Notes: generated by a model from the letters alone, not told the origin. Shown: positions 17,063-25,667, numbered from the stretch's first letter. The stretch: DNA of 64,000 nt from Agrococcus carbonis (GCF_900104705.1 NZ_LT629734.1:1054001-1118000); one strand, 5' to 3'. Program-made: numbers and translations.

Positions 17063-17587
17063 TCAGACGTGGGTGGCGTAGGCGGCGTAGCGCTCGAGCA
17101 GCTGCGACCAGTCGGTGTGCTTGGCGCGGCCCGCGAGGTTCGACTCGTTCCAGCCGTGGTGCTGCAGCAGCACGCGCGTGCCGCCGTGCGGCAGGTCGGC
17201 GAACACGATCGTCACGCGGCTCGGGTCGCCGTCGTGCGACAGCCCGAAGGTGTGGCTGAAGCGCGCCCCCGGCTCGGCCTCGAGCACCTCGCCCCACACG
17301 ATCTCGCTGCCGTCGCGAGCGTGCTCGACGATGCGGTGCCCGGGATGCGGGTCGAGGTCGATGCGGTCGAACCCGCTGCCGCTCGCGGTGAGGCCGCGCG
17401 GCCACCACTCGGGCAGGCCGAGCACGTAGGCGTCGTACGCCCGCGTGCGGCTGACCGGCAGGTCGAGCGAGTGCTCGATCGGAGCGCGCGGATCGTCGAT
17501 GCGCTCGATCGGGCCGGTGAGCGGCGGCTGCGGCGCGCTGCTCGTGTGCGACTCCAGGTTGTCCCCCATCGCATCCGACTCTGTCAT
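17063..17587 (-). CDS. SRPBCC (AHSA1/START-like) domain protein
   Basis: A 174-aa cytoplasmic protein with one helix-grip ligand-binding domain. SLDLPVSRTRAYDAYVLG is the first strand, followed by PEWWPRG, HARDGSEIVWGEVLEAEPG and SHTFGLSHDGDPSRVTIVFA. The last helix is RAKHTDWSQLLERYAAYA. Members bind hydrophobic ligands or act with Hsp90-like proteins; the ligand here is unknown. The first six residues could be dropped in favour of an ATG at 17569. It follows the VOC-domain gene by 15 bp on the same strand. Confidence 0.85.
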   Translation of the reverse strand: MTESDAMGDNLESHTSSAPQPPLTGPIERIDDPRAPIEHSLDLPVSRTRAYDAYVLGLPEWWPRGLTASGSGFDRIDLDPHPGHRIVEHARDGSEIVWGEVLEAEPGARFSHTFGLSHDGDPSRVTIVFADLPHGGTRVLLQHHGWNESNLAGRAKHTDWSQLLERYAAYATHV

Positions 17588-17602
17588 GCGCGCCGCCGCG
17601 GA

Positions 17603-18052
17603 TCAAGGGCGGGGCGGTGCCTCCACGGCATCAGGGGACACGAAGCGCTCCTCGCCGTCGAGCTCCTGGAAGATCGTCAGCTGCAGGTCGGCGGGCGCGT
17701 CGAGCCGCGAGTTGAGCGAGCGCCACGGCGTCTCGACGGGCTCGGCGACGAGCGTGGCGCCGGCGTCCTCGAGCCGCCTGGTGACACCCGCGGCGTCCTC
17801 GACCTCGAAGGCGACGCGGATGCGCGGGCTCGCGTGCCCGCCCGCCTCCACGCGGTCGATCATCCGCTTCTGCGCCGGGTTGGCGAGCTCGAGCGTCGCG
17901 CGGCCGGCGTCGAGGATCGCCACGCGCGCGTCGCCCTCGCCGGCGAACGCGGCGAGCTCGGGCAGGCCCAGCGCGTCGCGGTAGAACGCGAGCGCCGCCT
18001 CGAAGTCCGAGGTCTCGACCACGAGCCGCAGCTGCTTCGGTGCATCCGTCAT
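17603..18052 (-). CDS. VOC-family (glyoxalase/bleomycin-resistance fold) protein
   Basis: A 149-aa protein with the paired beta-alpha-beta-beta-beta modules of the vicinal-oxygen-chelate superfamily. Module 1 runs LRLVVETSDFEAALAFYRDA to RVAILDAGRATLELAN; module 2 runs IRVAFEVEDAAGVTRRLED to LQLTIFQELDG. Glu in TLELAN and the C-terminal strand could coordinate metal, but the set of ligands is not clear. Function and substrate are unknown. It is transcribed ahead of the SRPBCC gene and about 40 bp after murB on the same strand. Confidence 0.88.
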   Translation of the reverse strand: MTDAPKQLRLVVETSDFEAALAFYRDALGLPELAAFAGEGDARVAILDAGRATLELANPAQKRMIDRVEAGGHASPRIRVAFEVEDAAGVTRRLEDAGATLVAEPVETPWRSLNSRLDAPADLQLTIFQELDGEERFVSPDAVEAPPRP

Positions 18053-18089
18053 GCGTGGCAGAACGCGGGTGCTCGGCCGCGCATTCCGC

Positions 18090-19250
18090 TCAGAGCCGCA
18101 GGCCGACGAGCACCGGCTCGGGCACGAGGTGGACGCCGAACTGGTTCTCGACCCGCGCCTGCACGAAGCGCGCGAGCTCGGCGACCTGCTCGCCGGTCGC
18201 GCCTCCGCGGTTCGTGAGCGCGAGCGTGTGCTTGGACGACACCGCAGCGCGCGAGCCGGGCAGCGAGAAGCCGCGTGCGATGCCCGACTGCTCGATGAGC
18301 CACGCCGCCGAGAGCTTCACCTGCGGCACCGGGCGGTCGAGCGACGGCACGGGCGTGTCGGCGTCGAGCGGCAGCACCGTCGCCAGCGGCTGCGGCGACA
18401 CCGACCAGCGGGGCGCCTCCTGCGGCAGCCCGGACGCGAAGCGCGCCGACACGATCGGGTTCGTGAAGAACGATCCGGCGCTCACCGAATCGGGGTCGTC
18501 GGAGAGCACCATCCCCTTCGAGCGCCGCAGTTCGAGCACCGAGGCCCGCACGTCCTCGAGCGGCACGCGCGTGCCGAGCTCGACGCCGAGCGCCGTCGCG
18601 AGCTGCTGGTAGGCGACGGGCTGGCTGCGCCGATCGGCGGTGCGCCGCAGCCGCACGTCGACCGAGAGCACGACGCCCGAGAGCAGCCCGCGCTTGATCG
18701 CCGAGTCGCGGTAGCCGAGCCGCAGCTCGGCCGCCGGCACGTGCCGCACGACGAGCTCGTCGGTCTCGCGATCGAGCGTCAGCAGCTCGATGCCGACGAG
18801 CGTCGACGAGAGCTCCTGCCCGTAGGCGCCGATGTTCTGGATCGGCGCCGCGCCCATCGACCCGGGGATGCCGCTGAGCGCCTCGAGGCCCGCGAGGCCC
18901 TCGTCGACCGCCTGCGCCACCACCGCATCCCACGACTCGCCGGCCTCGACGCGCAGCACGACCGCGTCGTCGGCGGGCGGCTCCTCGCCCGCCGGCCGTC
19001 GCGGCGGCTGCGCCGCCGCGAGCGTGCGGATGCCGCGGGTCGCGACGCGCAGGACGGTGCCGTCGAACGGCTCGGAGGAGGCGACGGTGTTGGAGCCGCC
19101 GCCGAGGATGAGATGCGGCTCGTACTCGTCGTCGAGCAGCTCGGCGTAGGCCGCGGCGACCGCCTCGCGCGTCGTCGCCTCGATCCAGCGCTGCGCCTCG
19201 CCGCCCACCCGCATGGTGGTGGCGTCGGCCAACGAGCGGCGATCGCTCAT
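18090..19250 (-). CDS. murB: UDP-N-acetylenolpyruvoylglucosamine reductase
   Basis: FAD enzyme that reduces UDP-GlcNAc-enolpyruvate to UDP-MurNAc in peptidoglycan synthesis, 386 aa. The N-terminal FAD domain shows TTMRVGGEA, then LGGGSNTVASS and the PMH-like loop IPGSMGAAPIQNIGAYGQE. YRDSAIKRG contains the conserved Arg, SAGSFFTNPIV the catalytic Ser, and the C-terminal SAAWLIEQSGIARGF precedes the final ALTNRGGATGEQV. At 386 aa it is longer than type-I MurB, as in other actinobacteria. The ATG at 19250 overlaps the hadB stop (ATGA), so it is read from the hadA-hadB-murB operon. Confidence 0.97.
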   Translation of the reverse strand: MSDRRSLADATTMRVGGEAQRWIEATTREAVAAAYAELLDDEYEPHLILGGGSNTVASSEPFDGTVLRVATRGIRTLAAAQPPRRPAGEEPPADDAVVLRVEAGESWDAVVAQAVDEGLAGLEALSGIPGSMGAAPIQNIGAYGQELSSTLVGIELLTLDRETDELVVRHVPAAELRLGYRDSAIKRGLLSGVVLSVDVRLRRTADRRSQPVAYQQLATALGVELGTRVPLEDVRASVLELRRSKGMVLSDDPDSVSAGSFFTNPIVSARFASGLPQEAPRWSVSPQPLATVLPLDADTPVPSLDRPVPQVKLSAAWLIEQSGIARGFSLPGSRAAVSSKHTLALTNRGGATGEQVAELARFVQARVENQFGVHLVPEPVLVGLRL

Positions 19251-19669
19251 CGGTCGGTCGCCACCACGACCTGCGCCTTGCCGAGCACCGTCTGGTCGCC
19301 CGCCGTGACGGTGAGGTCGATGCGGGCAGCGCCCTCGTCGAGGCGGCCGACGGTCGCGACCACGCGGAGGTCGGCGCCCGCCTCGGCGTCGACGACGACG
19401 GGCCGGGTGAAGCGCACCTGGTAGTCGACGACGCGGCCCGGGCCGGCCCAGTCGACCACCGGCTGCACGGCGGCCCCCATCGTCAGCATGCCGTGCGCGA
19501 GCACGCCGGGCAGCCCGACGGCCGCGGCGACGTCGTCGCGGTAGTGGATCGGGTTGAAGTCGCCCGAGGCGCCGGCGTAGCGCACGAGGCTCTCGCGCGT
19601 GAAGCGCAGCTCGCGCTCGGCGACCACCTGGCCGACCTCGAGCGCAGCGGGATCGAACGCCGCGCCCAT
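19247..19669 (-). CDS. hadB: MaoC-type (3R)-hydroxyacyl dehydratase, HadB-like
   Basis: Hot-dog fold subunit, 140 aa, of a heterodimeric dehydratase. In mycobacteria HadB is the catalytic chain of the FAS-II dehydratase. The catalytic segment is visible as SGDFNPIHYRDDVAAAVGLP with Asp and His in the expected spacing, then GVLAHGMLTMG. YQVRFTRPVVVD is the strand seen in related proteins. The ATG at 19669 shares one base with the hadA stop (TGATG). The open frame extends upstream but reads as low-complexity Gly. The true substrate in this organism is unknown. Confidence 0.9.
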   Translation of the reverse strand: MGAAFDPAALEVGQVVAERELRFTRESLVRYAGASGDFNPIHYRDDVAAAVGLPGVLAHGMLTMGAAVQPVVDWAGPGRVVDYQVRFTRPVVVDAEAGADLRVVATVGRLDEGAARIDLTVTAGDQTVLGKAQVVVATDR

Positions 19670-20118
19670 CAGGCCGCCTCCCCCGCCACCACGAGCGACG
19701 ACGTGGCCGTGACCACGTGCGCGCCCGACGCATCCGTCACGGCAGTCTCGCATGTGACCATGTCGTTGCCGCCGAGCGAGCGCACGCGCGTCACGGTGAG
19801 CTGCGCCGTGAGCTCGTCGCCCGCGACGATGGGGCGGGATGCGGTGAAGCGCTGGTCGCCGTGCACGATGCGCTCGAGCACGATGCCGGCCTCGGGGTCG
19901 TCGAGCAGCTGGTTCCAGGTGAGCTGCTGGATGACGATCGGGAAGGTCGGCGGCGCGACGACGTCGGCGTGGCCCGCGGCGCGCGCTGCCTCGACGTCGT
20001 GGTGCTCGGGGTGGGTCGCCTGCACGGCGCGCGCGAACTCGCGCACCTTCTCGCGCCCGACGAGGTACGGCCGGATGGGCGGGTACTGCCTGCCCTGGAG
20101 CTCGGGGTTCACTGCCAC
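19669..20118 (-). CDS. hadA: FAS1-like/MaoC N-terminal dehydratase, HadA-like
   Basis: Partner chain of HadB, 149 aa. It begins VAVNPELQGRQYPPIRPYLV followed by GREKVREFARAVQATHP, the opening signature of the HadA/MaoC N-terminal family, and lacks the catalytic Asp-His pair. VVAPPTFPIVI and HGDQRFTASRPIVAGDELTA are further family blocks. I chose the GTG at 20118 because TAGACT lies 7 nt upstream and the residues match the family start. The -10 box overlaps the mmuM stop codon. In mycobacteria hadA-hadB lie next to tRNA-Thr/tRNA-Met and secE, as they nearly do here. Confidence 0.9.
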   Translation of the reverse strand: MAVNPELQGRQYPPIRPYLVGREKVREFARAVQATHPEHHDVEAARAAGHADVVAPPTFPIVIQQLTWNQLLDDPEAGIVLERIVHGDQRFTASRPIVAGDELTAQLTVTRVRSLGGNDMVTCETAVTDASGAHVVTATSSLVVAGEAA

Positions 20119-20125
20119 GCGAGCC

Positions 20126-20131
20126 AGTCTA
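20126..20131 (-). promoter_or_regulatory. -10 box TAGACT, leaderless start (overlaps mmuM stop)
   Basis: TAGACT lies 7 nt before the GTG of hadA. Its first three bases are the TAG stop codon of mmuM. Confidence 0.6.
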
Positions 20132-21073
20132 GGCGGCGGTCCCCTCCCATAGCGCGGCCACGTGACGGGCGTCGGTGCCGCAGCATCCGCCGACGATCGC
20201 GAGCCCCGGCAGCAGGGGCCGCAGCGCCTCGTGGCCGTCGCGCAGCCGGTCGATGTCGCCCGCGTCGAGCTGCTCGGCCGCGTCGAGCTCGGCGTGGCTC
20301 TTCGTCGACGCGTTGTAGCGCACGCTCGCGATCCGCTCGCGCCAGGGGCCGCCCTCCTCGAGCGCACCGCGCACGTGCTCGGGGTGGGCGCAGTTGATCA
20401 TGTAGTGCAGCACGTGCGCCTCGCGGTCGACCGCCGCGATCGCCTGGTGCAGCGTCGAGCCGTCGAGCATGCGGCCGTCGGTCTCGACCGTGAAGCCGAT
20501 GATCACCGGCAGCCCGTGGAAGTACGCGGCGCGCGCGATGCCGATGGCCTCGCCGGGATCCGAGAGCGTGAACGCGGTCACGAGGTCGGCGCCCGCCTCG
20601 GCGAAGGCGTCGACCTGCTGCTCGTGGTAGACCTGCGACGTGCCGGGGTCCATCGGCCCGTGGCCCGCGTACGCGTCGCCGCGCGGGCCGACCGCGCCGC
20701 TGATGAGCACGTCGTCGAGCCCGTACGCGTCGCGCTGCTCCTGCAGGTGGCGCACGGCGTGCACGTTCGCGTCGTAGAGGTCGCGACGGCTGTCGCCGAG
20801 CCGGGAGCCCCAGTCGGGGTTGGCCCGCCACGTGGGGGTCTCGAGCAGCAGTCCGGCGCCGAAGCGGCGCGCGATCGCGGCGTAGGCCGCGAAGTAGGTC
20901 GCGAGCAGCGCACGGCCGCGCTCGGTGCGCAGCAGCGGATAGGCGGCGAAGTGCGGCAGGTCGACGCGATGGTTGAAGACCAGGTCGGTCTCCAGCCCGC
21001 CGTCGGTGACGTACGGATGCGTCGGCGTGGGCCAGCCGTGCTCCGCCTCGCGGGTCATGGTCTCGAGGGACAT
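20129..21073 (-). CDS. mmuM: Homocysteine S-methyltransferase
   Basis: Zinc enzyme making methionine from homocysteine with S-methylmethionine or S-adenosylmethionine as methyl donor, 314 aa. The N-terminal VTDGGLETDLVF is the barrel start with the GGLET motif. Zn ligands are the Cys in YMINCAHPEH and the pair in VGGCCGTDARHV near the C-terminus. GFTVETDGRMLDG is also conserved. I chose the ATG at 21073, with GGAGGAGG about 6 nt upstream, over an upstream in-frame start at 21109. It lies between the tRNA-Met terminator and hadA. Confidence 0.95.
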   Translation of the reverse strand: MSLETMTREAEHGWPTPTHPYVTDGGLETDLVFNHRVDLPHFAAYPLLRTERGRALLATYFAAYAAIARRFGAGLLLETPTWRANPDWGSRLGDSRRDLYDANVHAVRHLQEQRDAYGLDDVLISGAVGPRGDAYAGHGPMDPGTSQVYHEQQVDAFAEAGADLVTAFTLSDPGEAIGIARAAYFHGLPVIIGFTVETDGRMLDGSTLHQAIAAVDREAHVLHYMINCAHPEHVRGALEEGGPWRERIASVRYNASTKSHAELDAAEQLDAGDIDRLRDGHEALRPLLPGLAIVGGCCGTDARHVAALWEGTAA

Positions 21074-21188
21074 CGTCGTCCTCCTCCAGATGCACTGCGG
21101 TGCTGGCACGCACGCTACGCCGGGTGGCGCCCGCCGTCCATGCCCCAGATCCGCTGCTCGGGGGCGGATGCGCGGGTCGTCCGGGGAC

Positions 21189-21224
21189 GACGAAGGGGAC
21201 CGGATCGATCCGGTCCCCTTCGTC
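21189..21224 (-). terminator. Terminator after tRNA-Met
   Basis: A 36-bp perfect palindrome (GACGAAGGGGACCGGATC and its reverse complement) lies 6 nt after the tRNA-Met 3' end. It ends in TTCGTC on the minus strand. It insulates the tRNA pair from mmuM. Confidence 0.85.
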
Positions 21225-21230
21225 TGGCGG

Positions 21231-21304
21231 TAGCGAGGGCGGGGCTCGAACCCGCGACCTCACGATTATGAGTCGTGCGCTCTCACCAACTGAGCTACCC
21301 CGCC
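21231..21304 (-). tRNA. tRNA-Met (anticodon CAT, elongator type)
   Basis: Acceptor GGCGGGG pairs with CCTCGCT through two G-U pairs, and the discriminator is A. D-arm GCTCAGTTGGTGAGAGC, anticodon stem CACGA/TCGTG, loop CTCATAA, T-loop TTCGAGC. The normal 1-72 pairing and the lack of three G-C pairs in the anticodon stem argue against initiator tRNA. A CAT anticodon can also be Ile2, but the body resembles elongator Met. Confidence 0.92.
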
Positions 21305-21342
21305 AGGACGCCCACCCAAGCACGAGGCATCAAGCGAACGCG

Positions 21343-21414
<72 letters not shown>

Positions 21415-21441
21415 GATGCCCGCTGAGCAGGCAACCGGAAC

Positions 21442-21447
21442 ATCGTA
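21442..21447 (-). promoter_or_regulatory. Candidate -10 box of the tRNA-Thr-tRNA-Met unit
   Basis: TACGAT on the minus strand lies 27 bp upstream of the mature tRNA-Thr. The upstream TGTGCG at 19 bp spacing is a weak -35. Confidence 0.45.
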
Positions 21448-21482
21448 GCACCGGCGGGCGCCTGCGCGCACACTCGCGAGGG

Positions 21483-23447
21483 CTACGGGTCGACGAGCGT
21501 GTCCTTGCTCCAGGCCGCCGTGAGCGTCGGCTCGGCGGGCTCGCCGTGCGCGAGCGCGGCGTCCTGCGAGGCGTTCTCCTCGAGCAGCTGCGCGAGCTCC
21601 TCCTCGCCGTCGCCCCGCGGCACCTCGACGCCCGGCAGCGACCACGCGGTGAAGGCGGGACCCGCGCCGGTGAGCCGCAGCCCGCCGTCGCCGAAGACGT
21701 GCGCGCCGCCCTCCCCGAAGAGCCGGGTGAGCGCGCCGTCGAGCCAGAGCACCCCCTCCTCCACGACCACGTCGTAGAAGCCGCGCGCGGCGACGCACAG
21801 CACGCTCGACGCGGAGGTCTCGCGCACCCAGACGAGCACCTCCTCGCCCACGTGCAGCCACCGCATCCCGCCGCCCCGCAGGGCGGGCTGCGACGCGCGC
21901 AGCGCGAGCAGCTCGCGGTGCAGCTGCAGCGCGTCGGCGTGGTCGTCGAGCGCGTCCCACGGCATCGGCGTGCGCGAGTCCTCGCCGTTGACGCCGGTGA
22001 GGCCGAGCTCGTCGCCCGCCCAGACCACGGGGATGCCGGGGAGCGACACCGCCATGCCGAGCGCGACCGGGACGGCGCCCGGCAGCGCGTTCGTCGCGAA
22101 GCGCGGGGTGTCGTGCGTGTCGAGCGCGTTCATGTTGTGCAGCCGCGTGCGCCAGGGGATGCCCGCGATGAAGCGCTGGTGCTGCGCGTGCAGGTCGACC
22201 CCCGAGTAGGAGGGGATGACGGAGCGGGCCATGCCGAGGCCGCCGAACGCCGCGGATCCGGGCACCGAGAGCCAGCCCCACACCGGGCGGGTGAAGTTGG
22301 CGTAGGTCATCGCGCCGTGCCACGCGTCGCCCTGGAAGTCGTCGGTCGCGTCGTTGGTCGACTCCCCGAGCAGCAGCGTGTCGGGGTTGATCTCGAGCAT
22401 CGTGCGGCGGATCGTCTGGCGCACCTCGGCGTTGAGGTCGTCGTCCTCGTAGCGGCCCGTCATGTTGGCGACGTCGATGCGCCAGCCGTCGAGCGAATAG
22501 GGGGGTCGCAGCCAGCGCCCCACGACCGAGTCGGGCCCCTCGATGAAGCGGCGCCGCAGCTCGCGCGAGTTCCAGTTGAGCTTCGGCAGCGACGCGTGCC
22601 CGAGCCACGCGGCGTAGCTGCCGCCCTCGTGGAAGTAGTAGAAGCCGCGCTCGAGCGCATCCGGATCGGCCTGCGCCGCGACGAACCAGTCGTGGGTGTC
22701 GCCCGTGTGGTTGCTCGTGAGGTCGCCGAGCACCTTGAGCCCGCGCGCGTGCGCCGCCTCGACGAGCGAGATGAGCGCCTCGTCGCCGCCGAGCAGCGGA
22801 TCGACGACGTCGAACGTCGACGCGTTGTAGCGGTGGTTCGACGCGCCCGGGAAGACGGGCGTCAGGTAGAGCACGGTCGCGCCGAGGTCGACGAGGTGGT
22901 CGAGGTGCGCCTCGACGCCCGCGAGGTCGCCGCCGTAGAGCTGCTCCGAGACGCCGGGGCCCGAGCCGATCACCGCGTCGCCCCACTCGGCGGCGACCGC
23001 CCACTCGGGGGTCGGATGCGTCGCCGCCTGCTCGGAGCGCGCGAACCGGTCGGGGAAGACCTGGTAGAGCACCGCATCCGTCGCCCACGCCGGCGGAGCC
23101 GGGTGCGCGACGAGCGCGAAGTCGGCGTCGTCGCGCGTCTCGATCGCGTGCACGCCCTCCTGGTTGATCCAGTGCGTGTGGCCGGATGCGTAGTGCACGA
23201 GCCAGCGGTAGCGGTGCACGGGGTTGGCCACCCGGATCTCGGCCTCCCACCAGTCGTACGCGCCGGCCGCGCCGAGGTGCACCGCCTTGTTGAAGAACGG
23301 CTCGCGGTCGGGGTTGGAGCGCACGAGCACCTCGAGCGGCGCATCGAGCGACGAGGGGATGCGCAGGCGCACCCGCACCACGTCGCCGAGGGACGGCGTC
23401 AGGGTCGAGACGTGCAGGGGCGATCCGTCGTGGTGGGGCTGGAGCAC
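21483..23447 (-). CDS. Glycoside hydrolase family 13 (neopullulanase/maltodextrinase-like alpha-amylase)
   Basis: Cytoplasmic alpha-glucan hydrolase, 654 aa, no signal peptide. Residues 1-130 form an N-terminal beta domain typical of neopullulanase and cyclomaltodextrinase enzymes. The (beta/alpha)8 barrel shows TDAVLYQVFPDRFA, then DLTSNHTGDTHDWF. The catalytic nucleophile is in LDGWRIDVANMTG, the acid/base Glu in LLLGESTND, and the transition-state Asp in ALDTHDTPRF. A Glu-rich C-terminal tail follows the last beta domain. The GTG at 23447 is placed by TAGCGT 6 nt upstream. With the mal genes and the alpha-glucosidase it would degrade imported maltodextrins. Confidence 0.92.
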   Translation of the reverse strand: MLQPHHDGSPLHVSTLTPSLGDVVRVRLRIPSSLDAPLEVLVRSNPDREPFFNKAVHLGAAGAYDWWEAEIRVANPVHRYRWLVHYASGHTHWINQEGVHAIETRDDADFALVAHPAPPAWATDAVLYQVFPDRFARSEQAATHPTPEWAVAAEWGDAVIGSGPGVSEQLYGGDLAGVEAHLDHLVDLGATVLYLTPVFPGASNHRYNASTFDVVDPLLGGDEALISLVEAAHARGLKVLGDLTSNHTGDTHDWFVAAQADPDALERGFYYFHEGGSYAAWLGHASLPKLNWNSRELRRRFIEGPDSVVGRWLRPPYSLDGWRIDVANMTGRYEDDDLNAEVRQTIRRTMLEINPDTLLLGESTNDATDDFQGDAWHGAMTYANFTRPVWGWLSVPGSAAFGGLGMARSVIPSYSGVDLHAQHQRFIAGIPWRTRLHNMNALDTHDTPRFATNALPGAVPVALGMAVSLPGIPVVWAGDELGLTGVNGEDSRTPMPWDALDDHADALQLHRELLALRASQPALRGGGMRWLHVGEEVLVWVRETSASSVLCVAARGFYDVVVEEGVLWLDGALTRLFGEGGAHVFGDGGLRLTGAGPAFTAWSLPGVEVPRGDGEEELAQLLEENASQDAALAHGEPAEPTLTAAWSKDTLVDP

Positions 23448-23453
23448 GCGCTC

Positions 23454-23459
23454 ACGCTA
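23454..23459 (-). promoter_or_regulatory. -10 box TAGCGT, leaderless start
   Basis: TAGCGT lies 6 nt before the GTG at 23447 of the GH13 gene. Confidence 0.55.
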
Positions 23460-23509
23460 GGGCATGCGCGAGGGCCGGCGCGAAGCGTCGCCGGCCCTCG
23501 CGTGTCTCC

Positions 23510-25090
23510 TCAGTGCTCCGAGGCCTTCTCGGCGCCTGCGCCGGTGAAGGAGCGCACCTCCATCTCCGCCTGCTTGACGTCGTGGTCGTCCTCCGGCTTC
23601 GACACGAGCGTGCCGACGATGCCGAGCACGAACGCGAGCGGGATCGAGACGATGCCGGGGTTGGAGAGCGGGAAGATCGCCCAGTCGCCATCGGGGAACA
23701 TCGACTTCGGGGTGCCGGAGACCGCCGGCGAGAAGACGATCAGCAGCACGCACGACGCGAGCCCGCCGTACATCGACCACAGCGCTCCGCCGGTGTTGAA
23801 CCGCCGCCAGAAGAGCGAGTAGAGGATGGTCGGCAGGTTGGCGCTCGCGGCCACCGCGAACGCGAGCGCCACGAGGAACGCGACGTTCTGGTTCTGCGCC
23901 ACGATGCCGCCGACGATCGCGATGACGCCGATCACCACGACGGTGAAGCGCGCGACCCGCACCTCGGCGCCCGGCGCGACGTTGCCGCGCTTGATGATCG
24001 AGCCGTAGATGTCGTGGGCGAACGACGTCGCCGCGGTGATCGCGAGACCCGCGACGACCGCGAGGATCGTCGCGAACGCCACCGCCGAGATGATCGCCAT
24101 GAGGATCGGGCCGCCGAGCGCGAGCGCGAGCAGCGGCGCCGCGGCGTTCTCCCCTCCCGCCGCATCCGCGAGCACCTCGGGTCCCACGAGCGCGCCCGCG
24201 CCGAAGCCGAGCACGAGCGTGAAGAGGTAGAAGATGCCGATGAGCCAGATCGCCCACACGACGCTGCGCCGCGCCTCCTTCGCCGAGGGCACGGTGTAGA
24301 AGCGCATGAGCACATGCGGGAGGCCCGCGGTGCCGAGCACGAGCGCGAGCCCGAGCGAGAGGAAGTCGACGGGGTTCGTGTAGCGGAGCCCGGGCGCGAG
24401 GATGGCCTCCCCGTCGGGCGAGGCCTCGACGGCCATCCGCAGCAGCTCGTCGAGGTCGAAGCGCACGACCATGAGCACCATGAGCGTCATGATCCCCGCG
24501 CCGGCGATGAGCAGCACGGCCTTGATGATCTGCACCCAGGTGGTGCCCTTCATCCCGCCGAAGATGACGTAGACGATCATGAGGGCGCCGACGACCGCGA
24601 TGGTGATCGAGGTCGCCGCCGGGTCGTCGAAGCCCATGAGCAGCGCCACGAGCCCGCCCGCGCCCGCCATCTGGGCCACGAGGTAGAAGAAGCAGACCGC
24701 GAGGGTCGCGAGCGCCGCCGCCATCCGCACGGGCCGCTGCTTGAGCCGGAAGCTCAGCACGTCGGCCATGGTGAAGCGGCCGGTGTTGCGCAGCAGCTCG
24801 GCGACGAGCAGCAGCGCGACGAGCCACGCCACGAGGAAGCCGATCGAGTAGAGGAAGCCGTCGTAGCCCGCGACGGCGATCGCGCCGCAGATGCCCAGGA
24901 AGCTCGCCGCCGAGAGGTAGTCGCCCGCGATCGCGATGCCGTTCTGCCGACCGGTGAACGAGCGGCCCGCGGCGTAGAACTCGTTCTCGGTCGCCTTCCG
25001 GCGCGAGACGCGGAAGACGATGAAGAGCGTCACCGCGACGAACGCGGCGAACACGATCATGTTGATGACCGGGTTGATCTCCTGCTCCAT
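23510..25090 (-). CDS. actP: Sodium:solute symporter family, acetate permease type
   Basis: Membrane symporter, 526 aa, with about 13 predicted spans. ActP-type proteins import acetate and other short carboxylates with cations. Family features are FYAAGRSFTGRQNGIAIAGD, then YLSAASFLGICGAIAVAGYD and FGGMKGTTWVQIIKAVLL. LPHVLMRFYTVPSAKEARRS and FATILAVVAGLAITAATSFA follow, both strongly conserved in this subfamily. I chose the ATG at 25090 (MEQEINPVINM), which shares one base with the DUF485 stop. A GTG one codon earlier is equally placed. The pairing with a DUF485 gene is the usual yjcH-actP arrangement. Confidence 0.93.
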   Translation of the reverse strand: MEQEINPVINMIVFAAFVAVTLFIVFRVSRRKATENEFYAAGRSFTGRQNGIAIAGDYLSAASFLGICGAIAVAGYDGFLYSIGFLVAWLVALLLVAELLRNTGRFTMADVLSFRLKQRPVRMAAALATLAVCFFYLVAQMAGAGGLVALLMGFDDPAATSITIAVVGALMIVYVIFGGMKGTTWVQIIKAVLLIAGAGIMTLMVLMVVRFDLDELLRMAVEASPDGEAILAPGLRYTNPVDFLSLGLALVLGTAGLPHVLMRFYTVPSAKEARRSVVWAIWLIGIFYLFTLVLGFGAGALVGPEVLADAAGGENAAAPLLALALGGPILMAIISAVAFATILAVVAGLAITAATSFAHDIYGSIIKRGNVAPGAEVRVARFTVVVIGVIAIVGGIVAQNQNVAFLVALAFAVAASANLPTILYSLFWRRFNTGGALWSMYGGLASCVLLIVFSPAVSGTPKSMFPDGDWAIFPLSNPGIVSIPLAFVLGIVGTLVSKPEDDHDVKQAEMEVRSFTGAGAEKASEH

Positions 25091-25431
25091 CACCGCTCAC
25101 CCTCCTGCGCGCGCTCCATCTCGGCGGCGAGCGGCTCGGCGACCGGGTCGTAGACGCGGTTGGCCCACCGGCTGTAGAGCATCGTGATCGCGAAGGTCGA
25201 GGCGAACTGGCCGAGGCCGAACAGCAGGCCCACCGTGATGTGGCTCTCGCCCAGGCGCGTGGCGAAGAAGTCGGGCGCGTAGCCGGCGATGAGCACGTAG
25301 GCGAGGTACCAGGCGAGGAAGAGGACCGTCATCGGCAGGATGAAGGTCAGGAACGTGCGTCGGAGCCGCTGGAACTCCGGGGAGCGCTGCATCTCGATGC
25401 TGCGCTCGGCGATCGTGACGGACTCGGGCAT
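25090..25431 (-). CDS. DUF485 membrane protein (YjcH-like)
   Basis: A 113-aa inner-membrane protein with two spans (RRTFLTFILPMTVLFLAWYL and SHITVGLLFGLGQFASTFAI). The family signature is RSPEFQRLRRTF near the start, and the tail includes YSRWANRVYDP. DUF485 proteins are encoded immediately upstream of acetate symporters; their role is unproven. The ATG at 25431 (MPESVTIAERS) has GGGAG upstream. The gene overlaps actP by 1 bp. Confidence 0.92.
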   Translation of the reverse strand: MPESVTIAERSIEMQRSPEFQRLRRTFLTFILPMTVLFLAWYLAYVLIAGYAPDFFATRLGESHITVGLLFGLGQFASTFAITMLYSRWANRVYDPVAEPLAAEMERAQEGER

Positions 25432-25538
25432 GCGGACACTCCCATCCCCGGCGCATCGTTGCGCCGGCTGCATCGGTGCAGTGGCCAGAGCCTAGCCGAA
25501 TCCTCAGCGCGACCTCAGGATCCGCTGAAGCGCGCCGC

Positions 25539-25667
25539 TCAGAGGTCGCGCATCGACTCGCTGGGCTCGACGCCCCGGAAGCGCACGATGTTGACGATCG
25601 CCGCGGCGAGGCCGCCCCAGAGGACGAGCATCGCCACGGCCATCATGACGATGGCGTCCGCGCTCAT
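25539..25667 (-). CDS. metS: MetS-like small subunit of NSS transporter
   Basis: A 42-aa single-spanning protein, MSADAIVMMAVAMLVLWGGL followed by AAAIVNIVRFRGVEP. It matches the small partner of MetP methionine/alanine importers described in corynebacteria: one membrane span, then a short positively charged tail. The start ATG overlaps the metP stop (ATGA), and GGAGGTGAT about 5 nt upstream is a strong ribosome-binding site. It is easily missed by length filters. Confidence 0.88.
   Translation of the reverse strand: MSADAIVMMAVAMLVLWGGLAAAIVNIVRFRGVEPSESMRDL

Noticed and set aside
21231..21304. Initiator tRNA-fMet or tRNA-Ile2 for the CAT-anticodon tRNA
   Set aside because: Position 1-72 pairs (as G-U) and the anticodon stem lacks three consecutive G-C pairs, so not initiator; the body matches elongator Met better than Ile2, though lysidine modification cannot be seen in DNA.
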